From assembly GCF_014650435.1 (NCBI RefSeq), contig NZ_BMUY01000002.1, positions 496,001-560,000 on the forward strand: a stretch of 64,000 bases of DNA. The letters are read 5' to 3'. The position numbers and the translations under genes were made by a program. The notes beneath the pieces were generated by a model. The model ran no database searches, had not been told where the DNA came from, and saw only the letters and a list, made by a program, of their open reading frames with translations. This document shows positions 30,583-39,192 of the stretch, one piece after another (positions within the stretch are counted from its first letter, which is position 1; each line of letters begins with the position of its first letter). This DNA is from Streptomyces tendae (GTDB lineage Bacteria > Actinomycetota > Actinomycetes > Streptomycetales > Streptomycetaceae).

Positions 30583-31452
30583 CTACGAACGCGCGTAGGA
30601 GTGCTTGAGAAGGATCTTGGCCTTGCCGACCGCGGGCTGATCCACGCACGCCGTCTCGACGATGTAGGCGGTGACCCGGGTGTCGTTGGTGGCATCGGGC
30701 AGCACCACCAGCAGGGCTTCCTTGCCCTTGTAGACGCCCGACTCCGTGGCGATCACAGCGTCGTCGCGACCGATGCCCTTGCGGATGCACTCCGGGACGG
30801 TCGGCTGCTTGAAGACATGGTTCTCGGCGGTCTCGCCACCGTTCTCGGACTCCATGCCGAAGCTGCGCGGTGTGCGGGACCCGTTCTCGGCACTGCCGTC
30901 CGCGACGAGGTTGGTGACCTTGTCCTTGAGCCGACCCTCGGAGAAGGTGTCCGCGATCGCGGTCTGCTGCTCGCGGGCGGTGTTCCCGGAGGGGCTGTCC
31001 TCGGTGAGGGAGGAGACGACGACCGAGCCGATTCCGATGGCGGCAGCGGCGGCCACGGCGCCGAGGACAGCGATCCTTCGTCGCCCGCCTCGACGGCGGT
31101 CCTTGCGGCCGGGACCCGTGGAGGAGGGGCGGGCGTGCCCGGCGGGCCGGTCGGCGGGTGCCGATGTTTCACGTGAAACACGGGTGCCGTCGGCGATCCC
31201 CAGCGGTGGCTCGGCTGCCAGAGCGGCGTCGATACGGGCGACCACGTCGTCCGGCATGGGTGCCGGGGCAGGCAGGGTGCCGAGCAGTCCCTGGATCTCC
31301 GTGAGCGAGGCGAAGACGTCCGCGCAGAGCTCGCAGCCGTCCAGGTGCTGTTGTACTTCGGTGGTCCGTGTGGTCGGCAGGAGCCCTTCGGCGAGGTCGG
31401 CGATCTCCGCGACATCCGGGTGCCCGGTCATGTCTGTCGTCGACGACGTCAC
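30583..31452 (-). CDS. Membrane anti-sigma factor for SigM
   Basis: The 289-aa protein has an N-terminal anti-sigma zinc finger of the HxxxCxxC kind (QQHLDGCELC, about 39-48), a linker, one membrane segment (RRIAVLGAVAAAAAIGIGSVVVS, about 125-147) and an extracytoplasmic domain. It should hold the ECF sigma factor at the membrane until an envelope or redox signal. GTG 31452 overlaps the sigM stop (GTGA), the usual coupling. A parS site is embedded in the linker. Confidence 0.88.
   Translation of the reverse strand: MTSSTTDMTGHPDVAEIADLAEGLLPTTRTTEVQQHLDGCELCADVFASLTEIQGLLGTLPAPAPMPDDVVARIDAALAAEPPLGIADGTRVSRETSAPADRPAGHARPSSTGPGRKDRRRGGRRRIAVLGAVAAAAAIGIGSVVVSSLTEDSPSGNTAREQQTAIADTFSEGRLKDKVTNLVADGSAENGSRTPRSFGMESENGGETAENHVFKQPTVPECIRKGIGRDDAVIATESGVYKGKEALLVVLPDATNDTRVTAYIVETACVDQPAVGKAKILLKHSYARS
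31166..31179. promoter_or_regulatory. parS site inside the anti-sigma gene
   Basis: Perfect GTTTCACGTGAAAC in the coding sequence for the linker before the membrane segment. On the minus strand it is read as VSRET. Confidence 0.93.
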
Positions 31453-32159
31453 GCTCGTCCACCTCCGCCCTTCACTGCGGTTGAATCGCCTGGCCCTGCT
31501 TCCGATGGTCCCGCTGCGGGTGGGACGGATGCCCCCTGCGTCCGGTTCCGTTCCGGGCCGGGCTTCCTGCTCTCCCCGCTGCCGTCCGGACGCAGGTGGG
31601 CGAGCAGCGGAAGGAGCCTGGCTCTGCCCCGGGCACAGCGGCTCTTGATCGTTCCGGCCGGTACGTCGAGGATGCGGGCGGCCTCCGCGACGGGGTAGCC
31701 CTGCATGTCGACGAGCACGAGAGCGGCCCGCTGGTCGGTCGGCAGGGTGCCCAGGGCCTCCAGCAGCTGGCGGTGCAGATCGTTGCGCTCGGCGGGGGCG
31801 GAGGCCGACTCGTGCGGCTCCAGTAGCTGCTCCATGCGCTCGGTGTCGTCGACGGGCGCGGTCTTCCGCGAGGCGGCCTTGCGGGCACGGTCCAGACAGG
31901 CGTTCACCGTGATCCGGTGCAACCAGGTGGTGACGGCCGCTTGCCCGCGGAAGGTGTGAGCGGCGCGGTAGGCGGAGACGAGGGCGTCCTGGACGGCGTC
32001 GGCGGCCTCCTCGCGGTCCCCCAGCGTCCGCAGAGCCACCGCCCAGAGACGGTCGCGGTGACGGCGCACCAGCTCACCGAAGGCGTCGGGGTCGCCCTCG
32101 ACGTGGCGGGCGAGCAGATCCTGGTCGGTCACTCCGTCGTGAGTCGCGCCGCCCGCCAT
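31449..32159 (-). CDS. sigM: ECF sigma factor SigM
   Basis: The 236-aa protein has sigma region 2 (FGELVRRHRDRLWAVALRTLGDREEAADAVQDALVSAYRA) and region 4 (LGTLPTDQRAALVLVDMQGYPVAEAARILDVPAGTIKSRCARGRARL), with no region 3. A hydrophilic Pro/Gly tail of about 45 residues follows. Placement between the pseudokinase gene and its anti-sigma gene matches SigM of S. coelicolor. ATG 32159 is chosen; GTG 32162 just before it is possible. Its regulon cannot be read here. Confidence 0.92.
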   Translation of the reverse strand: MAGGATHDGVTDQDLLARHVEGDPDAFGELVRRHRDRLWAVALRTLGDREEAADAVQDALVSAYRAAHTFRGQAAVTTWLHRITVNACLDRARKAASRKTAPVDDTERMEQLLEPHESASAPAERNDLHRQLLEALGTLPTDQRAALVLVDMQGYPVAEAARILDVPAGTIKSRCARGRARLLPLLAHLRPDGSGESRKPGPERNRTQGASVPPAAGPSEAGPGDSTAVKGGGGRA

Positions 32160-32187
32160 CACACCCCTCTCCCCGCGGTAGATGCCG

Positions 32188-33885
32188 TCAGCTGGTCACC
32201 TTGACGTCGGCCAGTCGACCGCGCCAGTTCCCGTCCGACTGCACCGGCAGATCGGTGAGCCACACCAGGAGGTACCGGCTCTGGACAGCCTTGCCGGGCT
32301 TGAGCTCCACCGTCGTGCCCGAGCCCCCGGCGACCTTTTCGTACTGGTCGAAGGAGGTGGGCTCCGCCGTGGCGTCCTTGCTCGCGCTGCGCAGCTCGAC
32401 GGATGTGTTCCCGACGAACGTGACGGTCACCTTGCCGACCTGCTGCACCTTGCCGAGGTCCAGGATGACGCCGACCCCGGGCTTGAGGCGGCCGAAGTCG
32501 GAACTGAGGTAGTAGTCCGTCTGCCAGTAGGTGGACGCGCTGCCGTCGTAGACATTCCCTATCTCGGACGGCTTCTCGGACTGGTCGCCGAACGGGTCGA
32601 AGTCCCGCGCACCGACGATCGGGACCGCCTTGCCGGAGGCAGGGGGCTTCGTGCCCTTGTCGTTGTCGCCGTCCACCGTCTGCGTCTGGTTCGGGTCGTC
32701 GGCCTTGCCGCCCCGTTCCATGAGGGCGTCCGCGAGCTGCCAGCTGCCGAGGCCGAGCGCGGCGATCAGCAGGGCCGAGACGCCCCACTTCAGGGCCTTG
32801 CCGGTACGGCTCTGCAGCGGGGGCGGCGGCGTCGGCGCGGGCTGGGTGACACCGGGGTGCGGTGCCGGGCGTCCGTACCCGCCCTGCTGGTAGGCCGTGC
32901 GCTGGTACTGCGGCGGTGCGGCGTACGTCGGCTCCGGCGGGCGGATGCGCGGCATCTCGCCGATCGCCTTCACCAGTTCCTCCGGCGTGGTGCACGGAGC
33001 CTCGTGGCGGGAGGCGGTGGCGCCGTCGTTGGCGAGCGCCCGCATCGCCAGCTCGGACAGGCCGCGGTGGACGCCGGCACGTACCTGGTCCGGCGGGATC
33101 AGCCCGATGTCCTTGGGCAGACCCGCCAGGCCGTGCGCGTCGCTCTCGTACGGCCAGCGCTGGGTGAGCGCGGCGTACAGGAGGGCGCCGATGGCTTCGG
33201 TGTCGGTGCGCTGCGGGGTGTCGGAACTGATGCCGCGCAGCGCGGCGTTGACGGCGAGCCCGCGGATCCGCCACTGTCCCGTCGACGTGCGCAGCACCGC
33301 GTTGGGGCTCAGGCGCAGATGGGCGAGGCCCTCGCGGTGGGCGGCCGCCATGGCCGAGGCGACCTGACTGACCATCTGGTAGGCGTCGTACACCTCCAGA
33401 GGTCCGGAGGCGAGGAGGGCGGTCAGCTCGGTGGCGTCGGGGAGCCACTCGTGCACGACGTAGACGAGGTCGTTGTCCTCGACGGCGTCCAGGACCTGGA
33501 CGAAGCGGGGGTCGCCGAGCAGGGCGGAGGAGCGTGCCGCGGCCAGCACGGACCGGGCTCGCGCGTGGTCCGCGGGGAGGAGATGGACTCCGACCGCGCG
33601 GCGCAGCTTCTCGTCGACGGCCCGCCAACTGCTGAAGCCGTCCAGACGGGTGACGCACTCCTCGAGGCGGTAGCGTCTGGCGAGCTTGTGCCCGCTGTGC
33701 AGTTCGGGAGGCGAGGCCTTGCCGGATTCCTCGCTCGTGGGGTTCCCCTGTGCCTCGTCGCTGTCCGTGTCCCGCTCCCGGTTGTTGGCCACCCCGTCGG
33801 CCGTGGACTGGTCCGCCTGTGCGGTCAGCGGCTCATCGCCGCTGTTGTCTGCCACGTCGACGGCAGCTGTGCTCCGTTCCGCCAC
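32188..33885 (-). CDS. Pseudokinase-like membrane protein next to MurJ
   Basis: The 565-aa protein has an acidic N-terminus, a Ser/Thr-kinase-like domain (about 75-290, starting LARRYRLEECVTRLDGFSSWRAVDEKL), a proline-rich linker, one membrane segment (KWGVSALLIAALGLGSW, about 360) and an outside C-terminal domain resembling F5/8 type C or galactose-binding folds. The kinase loops are degenerate: HLRLSPNAV stands where HRDLKPxN is expected, and no DFG is visible. GTG 33885 has GGAGG upstream. In mycobacteria the same pseudokinase plus outer domain is fused to MurJ (MviN), so a regulatory partnership with the neighbouring flippase is likely. Confidence 0.82.
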   Translation of the reverse strand: MAERSTAAVDVADNSGDEPLTAQADQSTADGVANNRERDTDSDEAQGNPTSEESGKASPPELHSGHKLARRYRLEECVTRLDGFSSWRAVDEKLRRAVGVHLLPADHARARSVLAAARSSALLGDPRFVQVLDAVEDNDLVYVVHEWLPDATELTALLASGPLEVYDAYQMVSQVASAMAAAHREGLAHLRLSPNAVLRTSTGQWRIRGLAVNAALRGISSDTPQRTDTEAIGALLYAALTQRWPYESDAHGLAGLPKDIGLIPPDQVRAGVHRGLSELAMRALANDGATASRHEAPCTTPEELVKAIGEMPRIRPPEPTYAAPPQYQRTAYQQGGYGRPAPHPGVTQPAPTPPPPLQSRTGKALKWGVSALLIAALGLGSWQLADALMERGGKADDPNQTQTVDGDNDKGTKPPASGKAVPIVGARDFDPFGDQSEKPSEIGNVYDGSASTYWQTDYYLSSDFGRLKPGVGVILDLGKVQQVGKVTVTFVGNTSVELRSASKDATAEPTSFDQYEKVAGGSGTTVELKPGKAVQSRYLLVWLTDLPVQSDGNWRGRLADVKVTS

Positions 33886-34024
33886 CGTCGTTCCTGCCTC
33901 CCCATTCCGTGCGCGTCGGCCGACTCCCGATCCGCGCGTCCGACGCCGAACCCAATTGTGCCCACAGTCCGCCGCTATGCACGACACACAGCGGCGGACG
34001 ATGGTTGTGCGCCTACCCCGGGTC

Positions 34025-36517
34025 TCAGCGTCCCAGGCGTCCGCGCACCATGCCGACCAGAGAGTTGACCTCCTCGATGCGCATGCGGCGGGCGGCGACG
34101 AAGAAGACACCGAACAGGAGCACTCCACCGGCCAGCAGCGCGGCGAACGATCCCACGACGCCCTGGCCGAGCGCGCGGCTGATCGCGTAGCAGGCGGCGC
34201 CGCTGAGCAGGGCGGCCGGTACGGACGCGATGCACAGCCGGGCGTAGGTCCGCAGCACCCGGGCGCCGTCCAGGTCCCCGCCCAGCCGCTTGCGCAGCCT
34301 GCGCCAGGCGATGCCCACGCCGATCACATAGGCCAGCCCGTAGGAGGCCGCCATGCCGACCACGGCCCAGCGGGAGGGCAGCAGCAGGTAACACAGGCCC
34401 GAGGCGGCGGCGTTGACCACGGCCACGATGACTGTGTTGTAGAAGGGCGTCCGGGTGTCCTCGTAGGCGTAGAAGGCGCGCAGGACGACGTACTGCACGG
34501 AGTACGGGATGAGGCCGAGGCCGAAGGCCATCAGCATGTAGCCCATGTTGGTGGCCGCGCCCGTGCCCGAGGAGCCGAAGATCAGTGTGCACATCGGGAT
34601 GCCGAGCGCGACGAAGCCGAAGGACACCGGCACGATGGCGACGGCGGTGGTGCGCAGTCCCTGGGAGATGTCGTCGCGGACCGCTCCCCCGTCCTCCTCG
34701 GACGCCGAGCGGGAGATGCGGGGCAGCAGGGCGGCCATCAGGGAGACGGTGATGATGGCCTGCGGCAGGCCCCAGATGAGCTGGGCGTTGGCGTAGGCGC
34801 TGTAACCGGTGCCGGCGAGGTCGGTGTCCGTGACCGACGCGGTGGCGAGCTGGATGACGACGAGGGCGCCCGCCTGGTTGGCGAGGACGAACAGGATCGT
34901 CCACTTGGCGAGCATCGCGGCCTTGCCCAGACCGTGGCCCCGCCAGTCGAACCGCAGCCGGAGCCTGAACCCGGTCTCGCGCAGGTACGGGATCATCGCC
35001 AGGGACTGGACGACGAGGCCGAGCAGGATGCCGATGCCGAGGAGCTGCTTGCCCTCCTCCGGGATGGTCGCGACCGTCATCCCGGAGTCGGCGGCCGTGC
35101 CGTAGACCCAGAGGAACATGCCGAGGGTGACGATGATGACGATGTTGTTCAGGACCGGGGTCCACATCATCGCGCCGAACCGGCCGCGGGCGTTGAGGAC
35201 CTGCCCCATCACGACGTGGACGCCCATGAAGAAGATGGACGGCAGGAAGTACCGGGTGAAGGTGATGGCCGTCTCGTTGGCCGCCGGGTCCGAGGCGACC
35301 GGGTTCGACAGCGCGCGCACCAGCAGCGGAGCCGCCAGCATGCCCAGCGCGGTGAGGACGCCGAGGGCCACCATGACCAGGGTCAGGAGCCGGTTGGCGT
35401 ACGCCTCGCCACCGTCGTCGTCGTCCTTCATGGCGCGGACGAGCTGGGGAACGAAGACCGAGTTGAGGCCACCGCCGACGGTGAGGATGTAGATCATCGT
35501 CGGCAGCTGGTAGGCGATCTGGAAGGACTCGCCCAGCAGGGCGAGACCCAGGGCGGAGACGATCATCGCCGACCGGATGAACCCGGTCAGCCGCGACACC
35601 ATCGTGCCCGCCGCCATCACGGCGCTCGACTTCAGCAGGCCCCCGGCACGCCCGCCCTTCTTGGGCGCGGTGGCCGCAGGGGCGGGCTCGGGCTCCTGGA
35701 GGGGAGCCTCGGCCGCCTCGGGCGTCGGGGCCACCGCGTACTGGCCCGGTGCGGGCGCCGCGTGCTGACCGGGTGCCGGAGCGTTCCCGTACTGGCCCTG
35801 CGTTGGAGCGTGGCCGCCGTACTGACCGGGCGAGGGAGCCGCGCCGCCGTACTGGCCGGGTGCCGGAGCCGGATCACCGTACTGGCCGTGTGCCGGGGCG
35901 TTCCCGTACGAGGTGGGCTCCTGGTGCCCGCCGTACTGACCCGGAGCGGGTGTCGTGCCGTACTGCCCCGGGCCCGCCGCCCCGCCGTACGGCCCCGGCG
36001 GCGGGGCCGGTGAGGGCACGGCCGCCGGGTCGTCGTAGGAGGGGTGGCCGCCGCCCTGCTGCTGGTCGCGGAAGAGGTGCGCGAAGGCGTCCGGCTCGTG
36101 ACGCTGGTCGCCGGACTGCCCGACCAGGTCGTCGACGCCCACGAACTGGGTGGTCCGAGGGTCGTCGCCGTACGGCAGGTACTGCGTCGGGCCCTCCGGT
36201 TCGGGTGCCGGGGTCGGGGCCCAGACGCGGGGATCGGGGGCGTAGGGCGACTGGGGAGGCTGGGAGTACAGCGGCTGCTGCGGAGGGTAGGTGCCCGGCG
36301 GCGGCGGAGGGTGCGCGGCGCGGTCGTAGAGCGCCTCGGAGACCGGGTCCTGGGCGGAGAGGTCCTGCGCCCGGTAGGGATCCTGGTCGTAGGCGTCCTG
36401 GAGGTACATGTCCGCGGGCTGCTGCGGCGGCGTCTGTCCGGGGTCCGGCGGCGGACCCTGGGGGTGACCCGAGCCGTCCACGGCCTGACCGCGGTCACCG
36501 TCGTACGGCGCGTTCAT
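34025..36517 (-). CDS. murJ: Lipid II flippase MurJ (MviN)
   Basis: The 830-aa protein has a disordered Pro/Gln/Tyr-rich N-terminal extension of about 285 residues, then the MviN core (SSAVMAAGTMVSRLTGFIRSAMIV onward) with about 14 membrane segments. MurJ flips lipid II across the membrane for wall synthesis. The extension has repeated PAPGQYGG units and is much longer than the E. coli protein, which lacks it. It lies between the DUF6049 and pseudokinase genes on one strand, likely an operon. Confidence 0.93.
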   Translation of the reverse strand: MNAPYDGDRGQAVDGSGHPQGPPPDPGQTPPQQPADMYLQDAYDQDPYRAQDLSAQDPVSEALYDRAAHPPPPPGTYPPQQPLYSQPPQSPYAPDPRVWAPTPAPEPEGPTQYLPYGDDPRTTQFVGVDDLVGQSGDQRHEPDAFAHLFRDQQQGGGHPSYDDPAAVPSPAPPPGPYGGAAGPGQYGTTPAPGQYGGHQEPTSYGNAPAHGQYGDPAPAPGQYGGAAPSPGQYGGHAPTQGQYGNAPAPGQHAAPAPGQYAVAPTPEAAEAPLQEPEPAPAATAPKKGGRAGGLLKSSAVMAAGTMVSRLTGFIRSAMIVSALGLALLGESFQIAYQLPTMIYILTVGGGLNSVFVPQLVRAMKDDDDGGEAYANRLLTLVMVALGVLTALGMLAAPLLVRALSNPVASDPAANETAITFTRYFLPSIFFMGVHVVMGQVLNARGRFGAMMWTPVLNNIVIIVTLGMFLWVYGTAADSGMTVATIPEEGKQLLGIGILLGLVVQSLAMIPYLRETGFRLRLRFDWRGHGLGKAAMLAKWTILFVLANQAGALVVIQLATASVTDTDLAGTGYSAYANAQLIWGLPQAIITVSLMAALLPRISRSASEEDGGAVRDDISQGLRTTAVAIVPVSFGFVALGIPMCTLIFGSSGTGAATNMGYMLMAFGLGLIPYSVQYVVLRAFYAYEDTRTPFYNTVIVAVVNAAASGLCYLLLPSRWAVVGMAASYGLAYVIGVGIAWRRLRKRLGGDLDGARVLRTYARLCIASVPAALLSGAACYAISRALGQGVVGSFAALLAGGVLLFGVFFVAARRMRIEEVNSLVGMVRGRLGR
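35738..35965 (-). repeat. Degenerate PAPGQYG repeats in MurJ N-terminus
   Basis: About nine imperfect copies of a 7-13 residue unit with core GQYG or SYGN stand in tandem in the cytoplasmic tail of MurJ. Similar low-complexity tails are common in Streptomyces envelope proteins and may mediate weak contacts. Confidence 0.7.
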
Positions 36518-36561
36518 GGTTACCCCACCTCATCGTCCCGGGCCGACCGGCCACGACATCC

Positions 36562-38967
36562 TCAACGGTCCACTCTCTCACCCGTGCCGGACGGGTCGGT
36601 GCTTTCCGCTGCGGTGTCCGGTGTCGGGTCACTCGGCTGCTCCGGGTCGTCTGCCCGGGCCGGTGCCGCGGACTCCTCCGTGGGACGTCCCTCGGGGCGC
36701 TCCGGGTTCTCCGGGTCGTTCTCGGAGTTCTCCGACGCCTCCGGCTCCTCGGAGTCGTCCTCCTCGCCCTTCTCGGCGGCGCGGGCGGCGGCACGCTTGC
36801 GCTGGGTGTACATCCGGAAACCGGCGAGGACGAGCAGCAGGACGCCGCCGCCGATGACGAGCATCACGGTGGCGGTGATCTCGGTGACCTTCACGTCGAA
36901 GGTCACGGGCTTGCCGTACGGGCGCCCGTCCTGCGTGTACAGCTGGGCGATCACCGTCGCCCGGCCGTTGGCGTTGGCCGACGTGGTGAACTTCACCGAC
37001 TGGCTGTGGCCGCCGGAGACCGAGATCGGCTGCTCCTGGTAGCGGTCGCCGTCGATCTCCAGGCGCGTCGGGTTCGTCGAGGTGAGGCGCAGGACCAGGG
37101 GGCCGACGTCCTGCACGAGGTTGTTCTGCACCGTGACCGGGATCGTGGCGCTGCGGCCGGAGAGCTTCGTCTCCGACTTGTCGATCAGTCTGACCCGGCC
37201 GGTCAGACCGTCGAGGTACGACTTCACTCCGGCGCGGAACGACTCCGCCTCGGCGGCCCGGCCGCGCCACGACACGGACATCTCCCGGTTCAGGGCGCGT
37301 CCGAAGGGGGTCACCACTCGGGACGGGTCCGAGAGCACGACCTTGAAGCTGTCCAGCGCGTCCTGCGTCTGCGCGCTCTCCACGAAGGCCGACCGCGGCA
37401 GCTCCTTCTTGCGCAGCGCCGACGGATAGGAGGAGCTCCCCGGAACCTTGGTGGTGGCGTCCGGGTCCGGCTTGGCCGCTGAGGCAGCCGCCAGCTTCTG
37501 GGACTGGGACCAGGTGCCGCTCTGGAGCGCCCGCAGCGCCTCGGCCATCGCGCGCGCCTGGCTTCCGGAGGGCGTGCGCTGCGGGGCGATGACGACGCTG
37601 CGCTGCTTGTCGGTCTGGAGACCCAGGCCCAGGCTCTGGGCGAGGAAGCGCTGCACGGCGAGCGTGGACGCGGACGCGTTCGTCAGGTCGCCCTCGAACG
37701 CCGTGGACAGCCGGGCGTCCGCCACGACGGCCGTGGTGCCACCGCCGATGGGGCGGGCAGCGGACGGTGTGTAGGGCAGACCGTTGGTCTCCTGGAGGCT
37801 GTCGCTGCGCGCGATCACCTTGTCGGCGCCCGCGGAGGTGGCGACCTTGACGATCGACCGGTCGACGGCCCCGTCCACGGGCCAGGCGAAGTCGGTGTTG
37901 GGTTTCACGTGGAGGATCGGCTCGACCGTGTTGTCGACGACGTCCGTCGCGTCCTTGAGCTGACTCAGCGAGCCGGTGACGTCCGTGCCGTTGTGGGCCA
38001 GGGACGCCAGGTCGGGGTCGGCGAAGGGGAGGGCGACGACCTCCTTGTCGGCCACCGCGTCCTGCAGGTCGGCCAGCCACTGCTTGGCGACCGCCTGCTG
38101 GGTGCCGGCGGTGGTCTTGTCCCCGTCCCGGACGCGGTAGCTCCCCGTCATGGCGTCGACGGAGGCCAGCAGGTCCGGATCGACCACCCAGGTGACGTCG
38201 AGGTCCTTGCCCAGCGTCACCATCTGGTTCAGGCGGCCGCCGGGGGAGATCTCCTTCGCCAGGTCGTTGTTGAGGAAGAAAGGGGTCTGCTCCTCGTTCG
38301 GCCCCGTTTCGGCGGCCATGTGCGTCGTCGAGACGAGAGGCCACAGCGCCGTGGTCTTGGTCCTGGTGGCGGCCTCGTCGGGCTGCCACGGCAGGAAGGT
38401 CCGCTGGATGCCGAGGATCTGCTCCCAGGGCTGTGCGGACGTCTCACCGGACAGCGAGACGGCGAATTCGTAGACGCCGTCGTTGCCGAGGTTCAGGTCG
38501 TCGACCGGCACGGAGATGTTGAAGTGCTCCGCGACACCGGGGGTGAGCTTGGAGAACTTCTCGGTGTACTTGTTGTCGATCTCCGGGGCGATGGAGCCCT
38601 GGAGATCGTCGCTGTCCTTGGCGATCGCGTCGACCGACGAGCGGGTGTCGACCGGTGGGCCCACGCGCAGGCCGACGTGCGCGTCGGTGACGGTCCGCTT
38701 GCCCTTGTTGGTCACGGTGCCCGACACGGTCACCGTGTCCCCGTCCGTGGGCGTGGAGGGCGTGAGCGAGTCGACGGCCACGGCCACCGAGCCCGAGTCG
38801 GCGTCGGCCAGGGCGGCGGTCGCCTCTTCGGCGTGCGCCGAGCCGGCGGCGGGCAGCTGGACCAGGCCGGCCAGCAGCGGCGCCCCGGCGAGCAGTGCCG
38901 TGGTGCGCCGCAGCCACCGGCGGGCAGGTGAGGCACTGGTCCCCTGGAAGTCTGCCGCCTCGGCCAC
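36562..38967 (-). CDS. DUF6049 cell-envelope protein
   Basis: The 801-aa protein has a signal peptide (RRWLRRTTALLAGAPLLAGLVQLPAAGSAHA, about 17-46), a large secreted part with Ig-like repeats (near 55-150 and 640-720) and a single C-terminal membrane segment (ATVMLVIGGGVLLLVLAGFRMYT). A charged Glu/Pro-rich cytoplasmic tail follows. This is the DUF6049 arrangement found upstream of murJ in actinobacteria. Its role is untested; context points to wall synthesis. It ends 44 bp before murJ. Confidence 0.85.
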   Translation of the reverse strand: MAEAADFQGTSASPARRWLRRTTALLAGAPLLAGLVQLPAAGSAHAEEATAALADADSGSVAVAVDSLTPSTPTDGDTVTVSGTVTNKGKRTVTDAHVGLRVGPPVDTRSSVDAIAKDSDDLQGSIAPEIDNKYTEKFSKLTPGVAEHFNISVPVDDLNLGNDGVYEFAVSLSGETSAQPWEQILGIQRTFLPWQPDEAATRTKTTALWPLVSTTHMAAETGPNEEQTPFFLNNDLAKEISPGGRLNQMVTLGKDLDVTWVVDPDLLASVDAMTGSYRVRDGDKTTAGTQQAVAKQWLADLQDAVADKEVVALPFADPDLASLAHNGTDVTGSLSQLKDATDVVDNTVEPILHVKPNTDFAWPVDGAVDRSIVKVATSAGADKVIARSDSLQETNGLPYTPSAARPIGGGTTAVVADARLSTAFEGDLTNASASTLAVQRFLAQSLGLGLQTDKQRSVVIAPQRTPSGSQARAMAEALRALQSGTWSQSQKLAAASAAKPDPDATTKVPGSSSYPSALRKKELPRSAFVESAQTQDALDSFKVVLSDPSRVVTPFGRALNREMSVSWRGRAAEAESFRAGVKSYLDGLTGRVRLIDKSETKLSGRSATIPVTVQNNLVQDVGPLVLRLTSTNPTRLEIDGDRYQEQPISVSGGHSQSVKFTTSANANGRATVIAQLYTQDGRPYGKPVTFDVKVTEITATVMLVIGGGVLLLVLAGFRMYTQRKRAAARAAEKGEEDDSEEPEASENSENDPENPERPEGRPTEESAAPARADDPEQPSDPTPDTAAESTDPSGTGERVDR

Positions 38968-39192
38968 GCGCTCGCCCGTCCCTCGTCGTGATCAGTGGTC
39001 GTCGGAATGTGCGTCCACGCATGGTAACGATGTGCGGCGAGGGGAAGTGCCGCGGAGTACGCCACAAGATCCGCAGCGGGGCCGGGCTTCCGTCTATGTG
39101 TGCCTATAGAGGGAGCGGTACGGAAGTGGGGGATTCGGTGCGCGATCAATCGGGGCGCCTGTCTCCGCCCGGGCCACGTACCCTGTCCTGTT

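Noticed and set aside
37902..37915. parS-like GTTTCACGTGGAGG inside the DUF6049 gene
   Set aside because: Three mismatches in one half; likely chance in coding sequence.
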